Both the position numbers and the translations under genes were made by a program. Positions 9,728 to 21,866 of a stretch of 60,000 bases of DNA are shown here, one piece after another. Position 1 is the first letter of the stretch; the number at the start of each line of letters is the position of its first letter. This stretch comes from Cristatella mucedo. Lineage: Eukaryota; Bryozoa; Phylactolaemata; Cristatellidae. The DNA is taken from the NCBI GenBank assembly GCA_009760855.2, contig WPIO01000044.1, positions 1,871,393-1,931,392 on the forward strand. Reading direction: 5' to 3'. The notes under the pieces were generated by a model, which saw only the letters and a program-made list of their open reading frames with translations, was not told where the DNA came from and made no database searches.

Positions 9728-10678
9728 ACGTATAGGGAAAGGTCCGAGTGCTGGTTCCGGCAATTGTTTGAGATCAGTGTGAGGATAAGACTGAATTAGA
9801 CTTGCAGCCACATAATGCGCTTGCGAATAAAATTGAGTAAAATCATTCTTTGTGCTTGGCGCCTCAGTCCAGCTCGCCAACGAACTCACGACCCCTCGAT
9901 ACCGGTAAGTGGGATAGGGCCAGAAACGTGGAAGGTGAACTAACCGGCTAAGCTCGTAGCGCTCCAAGCCGGCGCCGAGTCGGCAATCAGCAGAGGGCCA
10001 CGTCGCGTGGAAAACCTCTTAGAATACCTTCATCTGCGAGTGTTATGCGTTACAGCACACTCGTGGCTTTCCGTGGCTTAAAGTGACTGCTCTATGCTAT
10101 ATCTGATTTTACATATTAAGTTATAATTGTTCACCATTGCTGCCGTGTTGTGCAATCGGCGGCATACCTGCATGTACTGGTACTTGGGTCTATGACGCAG
10201 TAGTCATAGTTCTCGGAAGGGGCTTCGCTGGTATATGTAAAGCGTCGGCAAAGTCTAGTGCAGTTACCAGATCTGTCCTTCCGGCAAAGGATTTTAATGC
10301 AGAAGCATCTACAGCACATCTGTACATACCTTGCTTTGAATAGGCACGCTTACGTTCTTGCAAATGAGACTGCTTCAGATTCAAGTTTTGTGCAGCTTCG
10401 TTACTAAGTCAACGAGGCTGCTACATGCATGTATACGAATCTCAGTGTTTCGCCCGTAGATTTACCAGTACCTACTCTAACGTGGCTTGGTGATCTGTTA
10501 TTTGTTCACAATACTAATCTAAGCCTACGGATTGCCTCTTCCTATCTTTTGTCCGGATATTAAACCCACTAACTGATCAGCGATTGGTGCCTGTTGCAAC
10601 CACTTCAATTAAGTAATGCTAAACAAAGACGCCTCTTGAATTTATGCAAAAGTTGCATACAAATCGCAAGACGCTCAC
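9728..10678. other. Intron-like stretch containing a third copy of repeat R1
   Basis: Repeat R1 recurs at about 10085-10200 (GCTCTATGCTA, GGCGGCATACCTGC, TGTACTGGT). Everything else is unassigned. A minus frame at 9587-9967 is open for 126 codons but shows no family motif and no splice signals. Confidence 0.4.
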
Positions 10679-10864
10679 CTCCTCCCATGTTGTGACCATA
10701 AACATACAGCTCTTCGTAAATGTGAACCAGCTGAAGATAGCTGTATTCTGTATGCAGCTTTTCGTCAGCAAATCGAATTTTTACAGGAAGCTTGACTTGC
10801 CTAACAATAGATTCGATTGCCGTCGCAACACAGTGACTAGAAGCACTATGGGGGTTATTTCCAT
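10679..10864 (-). CDS. Candidate internal exon: second half of a CABIT domain (GAREM-like)
   Basis: The minus strand has an acceptor with a strong pyrimidine tract (TTGTTTTTTTTTAG, exon from 10864). The donor is consensus (GGAG|GTGAGC after 10679). They enclose 62 open codons. The core IESIVRQVKLPVKI followed by RFADEKLHTEYSYLQLVHIY has the CABIT pattern of I-x-x-I-V then LPV-x-[VI] and a downstream L-x-L strand. In GAREM proteins this lies in the second half of the CABIT region. Both splice sites are phase 1, and the donor joins in frame to the exon at 5822-5992. CABIT proteins are cytoplasmic signalling adaptors acting downstream of receptor tyrosine kinases or antigen receptors. The exact orthologue is not certain. 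Confidence 0.68.
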
Positions 10865-11533
10865 CTAAAAAAAAACAATGCACAGCAGATTAAGACAATT
10901 AAGAAAAGTCATTTGCGTAATTTCATGACGTCTCTGTATGCAGTGGGACATTATGGCCAGACTACGGTCGTGGCTGATGAATTAAGCTAAAGGAGGTAAG
11001 GGCATGTATAAAGATTCGAAATAATGCTTCCACACTCAGAGTACATGTGTAAATTGTGAGAGGACAGGAAACAGGCACTTCGCCGTATGATAAGTGACAT
11101 GCTAAACAGCCAGGGTATCGGTAATATAATGCGAAAGCCCTGATTAAATTTGACCCAAGATCTGCTCATGATTGTTCTCTGCTGAGCCAGCCCCTGCCCT
11201 TTCTTAGAGGGCCGAAGCTCACCCTCAATCAAAATATGAACTCATAAAACCATAACCAAAAATAGCCCATACAACTCAACAAGCCATAGCCTCGTAGCTA
11301 AATCTCGTTCCAGGCACATTACAGATGTTGTATAGAAAGCATTACCAAGTGATTGGTGCTACCATCTGCGACAGAAAGCACAGTTTAAGCAGAAGTATGG
11401 ACACGAAGAACCGATCACAAAGACCCCCAAATGCTGTAATTAATATGCGTGTTTTAAGCTTCTCTTTAAAACTGAGAGCATGGCAGCCGGCCAGCAGAAA
11501 TCGTTGCACACACAAAACAGCCATCACGCTACA
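10865..11533. other. Intron-like stretch, nothing recognised
   Basis: A minus frame of 81 codons at 10987-11232 has no splice context or motif. No repeat of the families described here was found. Confidence 0.4.
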
Positions 11534-11543
11534 TAAAGCATCA

Positions 11544-11605
<62 letters not shown>

Positions 11606-11615
11606 AAAGCATCAA

Positions 11616-11665
<50 letters not shown>

Positions 11666-11674
11666 AAGCATCAA

Positions 11675-11727
<53 letters not shown>

Positions 11728-11760
11728 AAAGCATTAAGTCCACTCTCTCTCTCTCTCTCC
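11534..11760 (+). repeat. Compound CT microsatellite with a repeated spacer
   Basis: Long (CT)n tracts are separated by a nearly identical spacer, AAAGCATCAAGTCCA (last copy AAAGCATTAAGTCCA), giving four units of about 50-60 bases. Regular spacing makes this a minisatellite built from a microsatellite. The open Ser/Leu and Arg/Glu frames across it are artefacts of the repeat. It abuts the 3' side of the LINE at 11761-14370 and replaces its 3' end. Confidence 0.93.
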
Positions 11761-14370
11761 ATGGGACGTTGTGACGTGAGTCGGTAGTGACGTCCAGGAT
11801 TTAGGAGCATATGAACTAAAGGTACGATCTCCAAAGGATTTGAGGTTCGTAATAGGCGCGTCTAAGTTACTAGAGTCAAAACAGCAACTGCGGGTTGTAC
11901 GATTCTTCATCTTTTGGGGGAGTAGTTCTAGTAAGTAAGCTGGAGCCAATGAATGAGAGGATCTATAAATGAGTGACCACACCTTGAAGTCTATACAATG
12001 CTTGATTGGGCGCCAGAGCAAGTCGCGAGAAGTGGTTTGATGTGGCAACTGCAACGCTCAAGACAGACACGCCTAGCTGCAGGGTGTTTCACCAGTTGTA
12101 AGCACCTGATTGCATAGGCCAGTAGACCAGCAAGTAGTAGGCTACGGAAGTAACAAAATAAATGCCCATTTAAATCATAGGTTTCCCAATATATAAGTCA
12201 TTTTACATTTTCCCATAAGAAACGAGTTTTTCTATCGTAATTATATTTGAGAAAATTTGCGGCCATCCAAGAGCAGATACCAGCGATATATGCACCAAAG
12301 GAGTTGAGAATGAATTGACAAGTGGATTGGCTGGGAGGGATCAAATCATGCGTATAGTTGCATGTCATATGCTTAAAAATGCAAGCTTGGATTATTCTTG
12401 GCGACTATATCGGCCAGAGGTAGAGTATAAATAATGAAAAAGTTTACCACTTACAGAGCTCGACTGGTAGCTCATACTTTAGTGGCTTGCCTAATGATTG
12501 CTACCCATTCTTATCAATTCTCTTGAGTCTCACATTGAGATAGGATCTAAACTGTTGCAATGCAGGGCCATTGATGCCCAGGCGAGATGAAAGGCGCTTG
12601 ATAAAGACTTGGTGATGAATAGTGTCAAATGCAACTGACAGATCGAGGGAGTAAGCTGAGATTCTACCTAAATCTGTATCTCTGAGACTGTCGTTATACA
12701 CCCGAATAAATGCTGGTTCTGTTGAGTGATTAGATATAGAACGTGACTGGAAATGACTGGCTTGGTTTGAAGTTCCGATAGAAAAAGAGTTTAGCTGGTC
12801 TACTGCTACTTGTTCTAGTGTTGTTTTTTAAGAACGGAAACATTGAGACTGGGCAGACGATACTTAAGTTCTCGTGGACTAATATAGCCTTCTTAATAAG
12901 TGGCATAACTACTGTTTTTTTTTAGAATGGTGCAGGGACAAGATCTGAGGTTAAGGGCATATTTATAATGCTTGACACAGAATTGTGCTTCGCACAAATA
13001 TAGCAGCAAGAATAGGGTCTATAGGGATAGTAGTTTTCTTTGACAGGGATATGAATTTCAGGATGAAGTCGCTAGGAGCAGGCTTGAATGCAGACACTGA
13101 GGTACGTTAAGGAATTCAGTGAGAAGAGTCCTGTGGGGATGATACTAAGGAAAAACAGTCAGGTAAAGATACGTTCACCGTAAGGATAGATTCTGTGCTA
13201 TTGTCTACCTTGCTGACAAAGAGACTAGTGAAGCGATCTGCAAGATCGCCATAAGGATCACTTTTTAAGGTGCTAAACAAAAATCTTTCGACGAGGTGAT
13301 TGACGGTATACATCAGCATTTTTGGATTTTGTACGTGAGATTTGACAATTCTTTAATTGAAGCTAGACCTAGCCATTGCTAGGATGGATTTGTATGGACT
13401 AAATAGCCCTCATATGCCTGTCCGTGGAAACCTATTTCTAGTCTTTTGCATGCTTTCTCAAGCTTTTACTTAGTAGACCTAGCTGTTTAAATGTCTGAGG
13501 TAAACCTTTAGCTATCTCGGTGAGAGCGTACGTGATGCTATGACAGAGAGACAAAGTTGACGACATTGTCAGTTAGTGCCTTTTTTGTAACATTCCACCA
13601 CTGAGAACATGATTGAGCAGCAGGGAAACTATGCTATTTTCACGTAGACAGAAAAAATTTCAATGAGTGTATGGTTTCACGATTCACAGATGATTTTGGA
13701 TATAGTGGAGGGCACAAATTGCAGACTGGCGAGATCCAAATGTGGTCAGATGGACAGAATTTAGTAATGATATGAGACCAAAGCCTACAATCGTGGAAGA
13801 ATTTTTATCGAGTGTGTGCCTGTTGTTCCGAGTGTGGTCGTGCACATAAGCCACTAGAGAAAACGAGTCATTTCACGAAATTTGGTTATTAGGGCTCCAG
13901 TTGAGTCGCTTAAACAAACATTAAAATTGCTCAAGATGAGGCAGAGATGATTTTTTGCCCACAGAATAGAGATGAGATAAAAAAACATTAAATAAAAGAA
14001 TAGAACTGGAGATATTAAACTGCCACCAATGGCAGTTTGATGTTGAAGGGACTCAAAACAAGCCATTAAAAAGGATTACTTTGAGGGACCGTAAACGGTT
14101 TGATATTGAAGGAGTCTCGTGAGACAAACTAGTATTGATTGATCTCGGGGTATGAAAGAAAGAGAAATCATCTAGGGTGACCTCGGTAATCTCTGGGCCG
14201 CTGGTCGATTTCAGCCTGGTCTTGGTCAGACCAAACTGACATTATCAAAAATCATGCCGAGTATTATCATTAAGCGAGCGCATCAATGACAGATTTGAAA
14301 ATTGGCCACAGGGATTACATTGGGCCTGATGACAAATAGTTGAGGTGATTAGCAACAGTGCTTGGTGATA
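11761..14370 (-). mobile_element. Old LINE copy, endonuclease to C-terminal domain, 3' end lost
   Basis: Antisense to this stretch is a diverged copy of the dominant LINE in the correct order. Endonuclease remains lie at 13850-14370, including SNFNVC where GDFNVH is expected. The linker with NHLVERF and DPYGDLADRF is at 13116-13319. Motif A (LDLSVAFDTIHHQ) is at 12501-12701. The C-terminal domain (SFGDRTFSSYAPKSWTSLP) is at 11734-12054. Stops and frameshifts are numerous. The last codons, 3' UTR and tail are missing, and a CT array takes their place. Confidence 0.82.
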
Positions 14371-15371
14371 GCTGAGGGCTTCAACCATACCCTCCGAAAA
14401 GTGACCAAATATTCACATACTACCGAGTACCGGGACGGCACCACCTGCAGGATGGCCACTAGGATGTCAGGGAGTGTTCACCTAATTTGTATTGCATCTC
14501 CAGAGGATTACCGGGCGGTACCGGCTAAGCGTGTAGCTTTAAGATGTTACTCCATTTGGGGTTATGTTGCTTTTTTAGATAAGGCTGACATTGACTACTA
14601 GAGTGCTGCCTTTACTGCACTCGCTAAAGTTTGTTTCCGAAAGGGGTTATTATTTCTTTCAGAGGAACAGTCAAGTTTTGAGCATTACTGATTAGGTAAT
14701 TATTTGTACCAAAGAGACCTTCCTTTTGGTACGCGGAAAGTGCGAAAAGCGTGTGAAGCTTCGGCTTACTTAATCACAGAGGTAGACATTTGTCTTTATG
14801 CAGGTTTCTTAAACACTACATCTGGTAATGTGCTTGGCTTAAATAACATGTGCATTAATTAAGTTCTAATAACAGCACATGGGCTCGAATGCTTAAATGG
14901 GTTCAATGACTTTTATGCCAGATTATTGCAAGTAGCCACACGCTTTCTCTGATATATGTTAGCAACCATGAAATTGCCCCTTATCCCATATTACTTGAAA
15001 CACGTCAGTGAGGATTCACAAAAAAACACACAAAAATAACTAACAGTATCATCAATTCTTACCCAAATTGGCTAAAAAAAACTTATGTGGATATCCAGCC
15101 ATAGGAAAGCTGAAGTAGTGACTGTAAACTGTCTGACAAGGTACAGCCACGATGCGCCTCTGCCTGTAGATGCCTTGAATGACAGCAACCTAGCGGTAGA
15201 GACGTGTGCATTAGCCTCCTTTCTGAGGACATTATTCTGACAAACTGGTGGCACTTAAGTGCATATAAAAGTAAGTGAGTTAGGCTCAATTTAATAAACA
15301 ACATATTTAAGTGCATTTGAAATATGTGGCAACAAAGTGCCAAACATACAGACTGAAGCAAGAACAACGTC
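14371..15371. other. No gene recognised
   Basis: Short frames at 14362-14601 (+) and 15083-15367 (-) lack splice signals and motifs. The left edge may include the far 5' part of the LINE. Confidence 0.35.
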
Positions 15372-15452
15372 GTGGGCTCGAGCCCGGAGGCATATGTAAA
15401 GCGCCTGAATAGAGATTAAGTTCTCTTGGGGCGCTATATAAATGAATTACAT
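15372..15452 (+). mobile_element. SINE family 1, 5'-truncated copy
   Basis: It begins at the B-box (GTGGGCTCGAGCCC) and continues through the body GTAAAGCGCCTGAATAGAG to GGGGCGCTATATAAATG. The A-box half is absent. It is followed directly by a full copy of the same family. Confidence 0.85.
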
Positions 15453-15593
15453 TGCCGAGCTGGTTTGGTCTAGTAGTTAAGGGGTTCGCCCCGACCAAGG
15501 CCTGACTGATGTCGTGGGCTCGAGCCCCGAGGCGTATGTGAAGCGCCTGAATAGTGATTAGGTTCTCTTGGGGCGCTATATAAATGAATTATA
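15453..15593 (+). mobile_element. SINE family 1, full copy (tRNA-derived, LINE-type tail)
   Basis: The head carries an A-box-like TGGTCTAGTAGTTAAGGGG and a B-box in GGGCTCGAGCCCC. The tail GTGAAGCGCCTGAATAG... GGGGCGCTATATAAATG matches the 3' hairpin of the dominant LINE in position, stem and loop. It would be transcribed by RNA polymerase III from the internal promoter and copied by the LINE's reverse transcriptase. The sequence is not a functional tRNA, having no acceptor stem or anticodon arm pairing that I could support. Confidence 0.88.
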
Positions 15594-16714
15594 TAACAAC
15601 CACATAAATGGAAGAGAATGTGAACAGCATCATACTAATGTAGGTGTTCCTCTAGTTATTCTTAGCCACAGACCTTGATACTGAAACTAGATCAATTGAA
15701 TAGTTCATTCAGCAATGAAATGTGATCTTGGGTAGAGAGGCGATACATTTGTCTCTCTAACTTTAGATGCACCTAAGCTCATAGGATTCATAGATGATGC
15801 AACTTCTGAATTGACTTATCACTAATCTGGGAAGAAGTCATGGAATTTGTATGTATATTGGTATACAATCATTTAAAAATGCACTTTCCTAGTTTAAACC
15901 AAAAATTGAATTGGAAATTAATGTAATTTGACAAATGAATTTAATCTAATTTTCAGTATTGAGGACGTTTCTTGCCATTCAGATTTATATTCTTGAAGGC
16001 TCTGTTACAATTGCTTAGAACCTGATGGCAAAGCAACAGCGATTGCAGCATCATTAACATACAACTAAAGTTCGTTTAATATTTTTTTTATTTCTTCCTT
16101 TAAAGATTTTGCTGCAGTTAGAACTAACAATAAAATGTCTCGTTTATAGGTTTGACTTATTCAACTGCTCAGATAAGATTCAGGCTCTTATTTCAATGCA
16201 GAGTTTAGCAGTGGCAGAGCTTAGCTAGGCTCTAGCTTGACAACGTTTAAAAACGAGCAAATTTCCACCAGTTCGTCACAGCATTTGTTCCGCCCGTATG
16301 AATGATCATTTGTGTGCTTATTTGTGCTGAAACTGTGCATGCTATCATTCACCAATTGGCATGCTTACTTTCCATCATATACTAAGTGTGCATGAAGAGA
16401 CGTAGTTTCTTAGGAGCTAAGTAACACAATTATAATGTTAAAAATGTAAGTAATTAATCTGCAGCTGTCCTTTAAGGAACACCGAATCGTTCAGAAACCA
16501 CGCCTACAACTCATAGGCATCTAAAATCAGGAACTCGCTATAGACTGACATCGCGACATTCTCTAACTTGACAACATTTAAAAAAATTCAAATCCCACCT
16601 GCTTGCCACGTTGCCTCCTTCCTTTCCGAATGCTAGTCCATTTGCGTCTGGTCATTTTTTTATGAATCCTTCCACACTCATGCAGTGCCTAGATACAGAT
16701 ATTGTTTCCTTGGG
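15594..16714. other. No gene; possible trace of a LINE 3' UTR
   Basis: At about 16312-16375 GTGCTGAAACTGTGCATGCT and GGCATGCTTACTTTCC resemble the dominant LINE's 3' UTR (+). Nothing else is recognised. Confidence 0.4.
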
Positions 16715-16890
16715 TGCTTGGTGAGCCGTAATGGCTCACTAGGTAAGGCGGTTGCTTTTCACTACCTCAGCCCTGAGGTCGTGGGTTCGAATCCTGCGGT
16801 GGGCGATCCTTTATCGCCACTGCAAGGGGTGGTGATAACCGTAAAGGCTCTTCTGTCGCTATACAAAAGAGGCTGTTAAATCAGCTAGTA
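16715..16890 (+). mobile_element. SINE family 2, well-preserved copy
   Basis: A tRNA-like head has an A-box in GGCTCACTAGGTAAGGCGG and a good B-box, GTGGGTTCGAATCCTGC. A family-specific body follows (GCGATCCTTTATCGCCACTGC, then GATAACCGTAAAGGCTCTTC) and a tail GCTATACAAAAGAGGCTG then TTAAATCAGCTAGTA. At least five more copies lie in the window. The tail differs from family 1 and from the dominant LINE. Confidence 0.87.
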
Positions 16891-17047
16891 TTTTTTAAGA
16901 AGATCCATTTATTTTAATAACTAAGCATGTCTTGGCAGATTCTTGAACAAGCCTTTTAGGATGTAATGTAATTTAATGTATCTCCGCCTGTAACTTTACA
17001 AAGCCATAAAGACTAAGAGGGTGTTATGCAAGAGAGTTTTGTATAGC

Positions 17048-17539
17048 TCACTCACAGCCTAAAAGGCTTTCAGTACGCATTCGGTAGCCAACAGACTTCG
17101 ACTCACGCAACAAAGAGAAAGTGGGAAGTATAGCAGAATCAGGAGAGCAGTTAAGATAGTGAGTAGCACAGAAGTAGCAGCTCAGGACCGCTGAAAAGGA
17201 TGAGTCGTATTCGGCAGCAGGAGAATAGTTGTCGTTGCGAAAAAATTGTGGAAGCGAGTTCCACAGTTTAGGACCTGCAGAACTTAAGCTTCTGTCACCA
17301 ATGGTGTTTAAGGGGAAGAATGGAACAGCTAATTTATTGTCCATACAGGACCTTAGGGCACGAAGAGGCTGAAACTTGTGCAGCAGTTCAGCTATATATG
17401 GAGGAACCAAGCCGTGGCGGGCCTTGTAGGTCAGAACTTTGCTCTGTATCCATTGATTAACCGGCAGCCATCTAAGATCATTTAGTGCGTTGCCCTGACG
17501 GTTCATTACAAACAACGGCAGACACCTAGGCGAAAACAC
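17048..17539 (-). pseudogene. C-terminal fragment of a second LINE family (L2/CR1 group)
   Basis: The minus frame reads LRWLPVNQWIQSKVLTYKA, then GLVPPYIAELLHKFQPLRALRS and GDRSLSSAGPKLWNSLP. This is the typical end of L2/CR1-type LINE proteins (LxWLPVxxRIxFKVLxLxYKAL ... PxYLxxLL ... GDRxFSxxxPxLWNSLP). It differs throughout from the dominant family, so it represents another lineage. No reverse-transcriptase core, endonuclease or tail is present. The frame is open for 163 codons, suggesting moderate age. Confidence 0.75.
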
Positions 17540-18646
17540 ACTGAACGCTGTATATATTGCTATTTAGGAACTAGGGTGTCATGGCATTCTGCGCCAATTT
17601 CTCGGAGGTCTCTTGTAATTATTCTCTCAAATACTCGGAATTGGCATTCTCCGAAGAACTTCCATGAATTTGATAAACGACATACCAAGCAGCTAGTTGA
17701 TTACTTTCAGCCTATCCCTTATGCTACCGCCCACCTGATCAAGCAGCCTCCTGGTTATTTCGCATGAGCAATGATTAGGCAGTACCACACAGAAGATCGA
17801 ATCGACAACGCGGCACGGCACGAAGTATACTCCAACTCGTAGCAAGCAACGCAGGACTTAGAGGTCATATTGGTTGACCCTAGCTCGGGAGAATACGTTT
17901 CTAATATTGGGTCGTCTGTTTTCCTTCGATGACTTCCGCCAGAGTACGGTCAACTCCGCTTGCTACATTACTCGCGCTCAGGCAAATATGCATTCTTGTA
18001 TGCGTAGTATTCATGTATGCAGAGTGTGACTAATATTGCTTACATCTTAATAGCATTTCTTTATTGCCAATTCAACAACGTAAAACAATCAGAGCACACA
18101 TAATAATGTCCTGACCATCTAAAGAAGTCTGTAATATTCTGCTGGATGCGATTAAGGGATGCGTTTTTCTCGATCCTATCTCCAATTGCATAGCAATTGT
18201 ATTTTGTAAGATTTTGCCCCGAGTAATAACGAACAGTCTTAGGCGCATTTTATGCTTCTTTGTCCGTTACTCAGTGTACCTCTGGCAACTGCATCTCTTC
18301 AGGTCCTCTATGTCGTTGTCACCTGCCGCATCACTTGCGTTTCATAGGGACTTTCACCGTGCCGGCAATTCCTTAATCCAGCGGCTGTATACGTAGAGGC
18401 ATAGCGAGGGGTGGGCAGGGGGACTGATATCCCCGGGCGGCAAGGCCAAGGAGGCGCCAAAGGCAAAATGGATTGTGCATATGTCTTCAATTTTTTATTT
18501 GAGATTACCAATCAGATTTGAAGTAGTCTTCATTTCAGTGGACCTAACTATTGCTGACTGACATAGTTAAGCATGTACAGATTTACAGATTTAGACCAGC
18601 TGCTGCTTGACGCTCTTGCGGCACACTCGAAACGATACGGAAACAC
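17540..18646. other. No gene recognised
   Basis: Short frames at 17576-17767 and 18214-18396 have no motif or splice context. Confidence 0.35.
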
Positions 18647-18663
18647 GGGGGGGGGGGGGGGGG
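18647..18663. repeat. Poly-G run
   Basis: Seventeen consecutive G, in a locally GC-rich block (18590-18840). Open frames on both strands across it (Gly or Pro runs) are probably compositional. Confidence 0.95.
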
Positions 18664-18905
18664 TTGGTGCTTTAACCACCGCGTATTCGGCTGGCGCTCG
18701 AAGCGAAACAAGCAAATGGTCGTTTACCCCTCCATCCGTCTTCCAACTACCCTCGCCTTCCGTTTGTACCATCCTGCCTGCCACAGGCGGACTGCGTAGG
18801 CTTCGTAGTGTCAAGGGCGAGCCCGACCATCAAGGGTGAGCCAGCGTGCCGTAGGTGAGCACCGAAACGCTATAGGATCACTCAAGCTGGGCTTACTCAA
18901 CTGGC

Positions 18906-20300
18906 TGTGTTACGACAACGCAGCAATCGTGTCTGGCCACTTTTCAGGCGTCCAAAAGAGAATAATGTCCAGAAATGAGGGCAATTTTTTGTAAACTGAT
19001 AACCACAGCTTGAACCTGGCAGGAGTTTGTGCGGCATGTTAAAATTCCGTTGTCATTACCTTTTTTGGAAAAAATAGAGAGCACCTACTTATTCTTCTCA
19101 GCATCAACTCTGCGGTGGAAAGAACTGAAGAAAGTCTTAGCCATCACTGTCAATCATGACTCTGTAACAAGGTGGAGTGCAGGAGTGGAGGCTGTGAAAA
19201 ATTTCAATGGTGGACTAAACATTATTGTAGGGCTTTTGGAGCATCTGTCTGAAGACACAACTGGAAAACCTGTATTAAGATGTGAAGCTGGAATTTTCCT
19301 ACATTTTACTTTGACCTTTAACTATTTGGCTCTGTTGCCATTTTTATACAGCAGCTTAAGGGAGATTGACCGCGTTCAGAAAGGACTGCAGATTGTGTAT
19401 AACAGTGGATCGGGCGCCAGCTGTTCTTGTGGGAGTCTCACGGAGACACAGCCAGCAAACGTGGGAGGAAAACGAGATTCAATCTTTACTTCTCTTAATG
19501 CGTACATATACGAGAGGTCGATGAATTACCGCAGCCTTCAAATGGCTTTACTATTGGCCGCAGATGCTGAGTGCATTAGTATCAGGGCGCTGGGCTAATT
19601 CCAGCAACAGCATGCATTCGGCGAACACAACACAGCATCCAACGATGGACTTCGAAGAAGCCTGTTTTGACCTCCACTCTCTCGAGATTGAGCTGTCAAA
19701 ACTTTGAAAAGACCTCTGCCAGGAATCACTACTAGATGCCTCAAGGAGATGTGTGAATTGTGGGGACTTGCAATTGAACGAAGAATCCAGCAAAGGACAG
19801 AGGTGCCTGAAGAACTCTCAAAATGTTGGTCTCGAGGCAGAGAAGGAGATTTCAAGAATCATGAAAGATAGCATAGATATCTCCGACAAGAAATTACAAC
19901 TAGCTTTTCCCGGCTCACAGATCTTGATGCCAAATTTGGTTTCTTGTTAAAAGTTCAGAAGCTTTTGAAGAAACTTGACCAGACCAAACTCCGCCAGCGA
20001 TGTCTAGATCTCGGAGGCTTCTCTTATTCGGACATTGATGGAAGCGAGCTGCACAACAAAATATGTGACTGTAAAGTGCTTCTTGTCACACATCACGACT
20101 CGGCACTCAAGAAACCACGAGAACTCACGCACTTCATTGTCAGTTATGGAGAAGATGTGTTCCCTAATTTGAGAGTTGCCTTGCAGGTTCGTCTCACCAT
20201 AGTTGTATTAATTGCCGGTTTAAACATTCCTTTAGAAAGCTGAAGATAATCCTGTCTTATCTGAGAACAAAAATTAGATACGATCGAGGCCTTGTTAAGC
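18906..20300 (+). pseudogene. Decayed hAT transposase (ZMYM1/DUF4371-like)
   Basis: Plus-strand blocks follow the order of hAT transposases with a DUF4371-type core. They are YDNAAIVSGHFSGVQKRI at 18909, HSLNLAGVCAA near 19010 and IESTYLFFSASTLRW near 19076. Then come SVTRWSAGVEAVKNF near 19160, FNYLALLPFLYSSLREIDRV near 19318, and a dimerisation end VFPNLRVALQVRLTI near 20158 followed by LKIILSYLRTKI. At least three frameshifts and stops break it: before 19060, after 19598, and near 19950 and 20240. Such proteins cut and paste hAT elements, and related genes have been domesticated in animals. This copy cannot make a full protein. Terminal inverted repeats were not found. Confidence 0.8.
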
Positions 20301-21451
20301 AAAGAGAAACAAACACTGGAAAATAGTGACTTTCAAATTATAATAGACCAGTTTACCGCGTTCAAGGCCAGAAAAATTCACCCAAGTTAAGCTGTTATAA
20401 CTACCTTGCATCTTTATTAAAGTTACTAAAACTGTCTCCTTTGCCTTTTTTCTGTGGTGGAGCTATTTTGGAGGAATTTATGACACGATGAGGGGCGTCA
20501 TTCGTAGCGTTGTCTCCGGCCACCGAAAGTTCTTACTACGCTTTGTGTGTATACGAGACGTTGTGCTCGGTAGTATGAATTCCTGTTGGATGTTACTGAG
20601 CTGACCTTTTACTTAATGAGAAACTGCGTTACCGGCAAGCGGGATGGTATTTCAATTGCCCAGCTCCCGGTCAAATTTAAGAAGAATTGTCAGCCCAAGT
20701 TTGACTAGTCATCCAAGCGTTGCTGCTGCTGAAATACGGTAAATGTAGTCGAACAGTTCGTAAGCACCCGTTGATTTGCAAATTTCCCACCTACGTTTGC
20801 TTTATTTTCGTAGCAATTAGCGTTGCAGAGAAGAAGTACGGCCATTCATTCTTTCGGCGTCTTTGAGCGCCGCATTGTGTAATGGGCCTGTTTCGTTGGC
20901 ATTAAAGAGGTCGGATGCATCGTACCCTTCAATCAAGGAGGGCCAGACGTCGGGGATCTAATTTCCGGCTCCGGCAGGATCTGCAACAGCTCTTTCGCCG
21001 CTAATCTTCATGTACAAACATTCTTGTCGAATTTTAAGACACTCTAGCGAGCCATTTGTTGAAATAAATATCGTACAGCCACGCATCACAGCTAGCTGAC
21101 GCCGTGCCTTCTCCACCGTTGATGTGCCATAGGTCATCGCAATTTACTGCAGCATTTATATGCAAAAGTTGCTGAAATCAACCTCTTCCTTTTGCCATTG
21201 CTCCATTCACTTATACTATCTATTGTGTCCTGTGTATTCTGAAATTTTTCATGGTACTATTAACCCATTGAAAAGCTTCATTTTCAGCATTAAGTGCCTT
21301 GAAATGAGAGCCGGTTCTCCTTGGGTGTTGTGTCACCATAGTGTTATCATTATCAACGACTTCTGCTTACTAAACTCTATAGGTATCTCTTATATTTGCT
21401 ACCCAAAAGTGTCTCAAAGTTTGCTCAAAAATACTTTTACCAATACCAATA
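20301..21451. other. No gene recognised
   Basis: A 109-codon plus frame at 21160-21489 runs into the inverted Tc1 pair and has no known motif. Confidence 0.35.
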
Positions 21452-21700
21452 TCTCCAAAAGTTTCGACCCACATGGTCTATCAATCTGAGTACCGTTGTT
21501 GCTAATGCCAGTATTCAAGTAAGTCATTACACTAGACTAATTATTAAATTGTAGCAATCTGTCAATATATTGTTCTACTAAGTTGCACTTCGATACGCTT
21601 GACTTAGTATATAACTGCATTCGTCCGCAACCTAGTCAACAGTTCCCATGTCAATAGAAGCGTAAAGAGAAAACGGGACGAATGGTCACGTGACTATCCG

Positions 21701-21866
<166 letters not shown>

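Noticed and set aside
15453-15593. A functional tRNA gene
   Set aside because: The A- and B-boxes are present, but no acceptor stem or anticodon arm could be paired, and the LINE-type tail shows it is a SINE.
18548-18839. Overlapping 88-codon frames on both strands with Pro or Gly runs
   Set aside because: The run of 17 G and high GC content explain both frames. There is no splice context.
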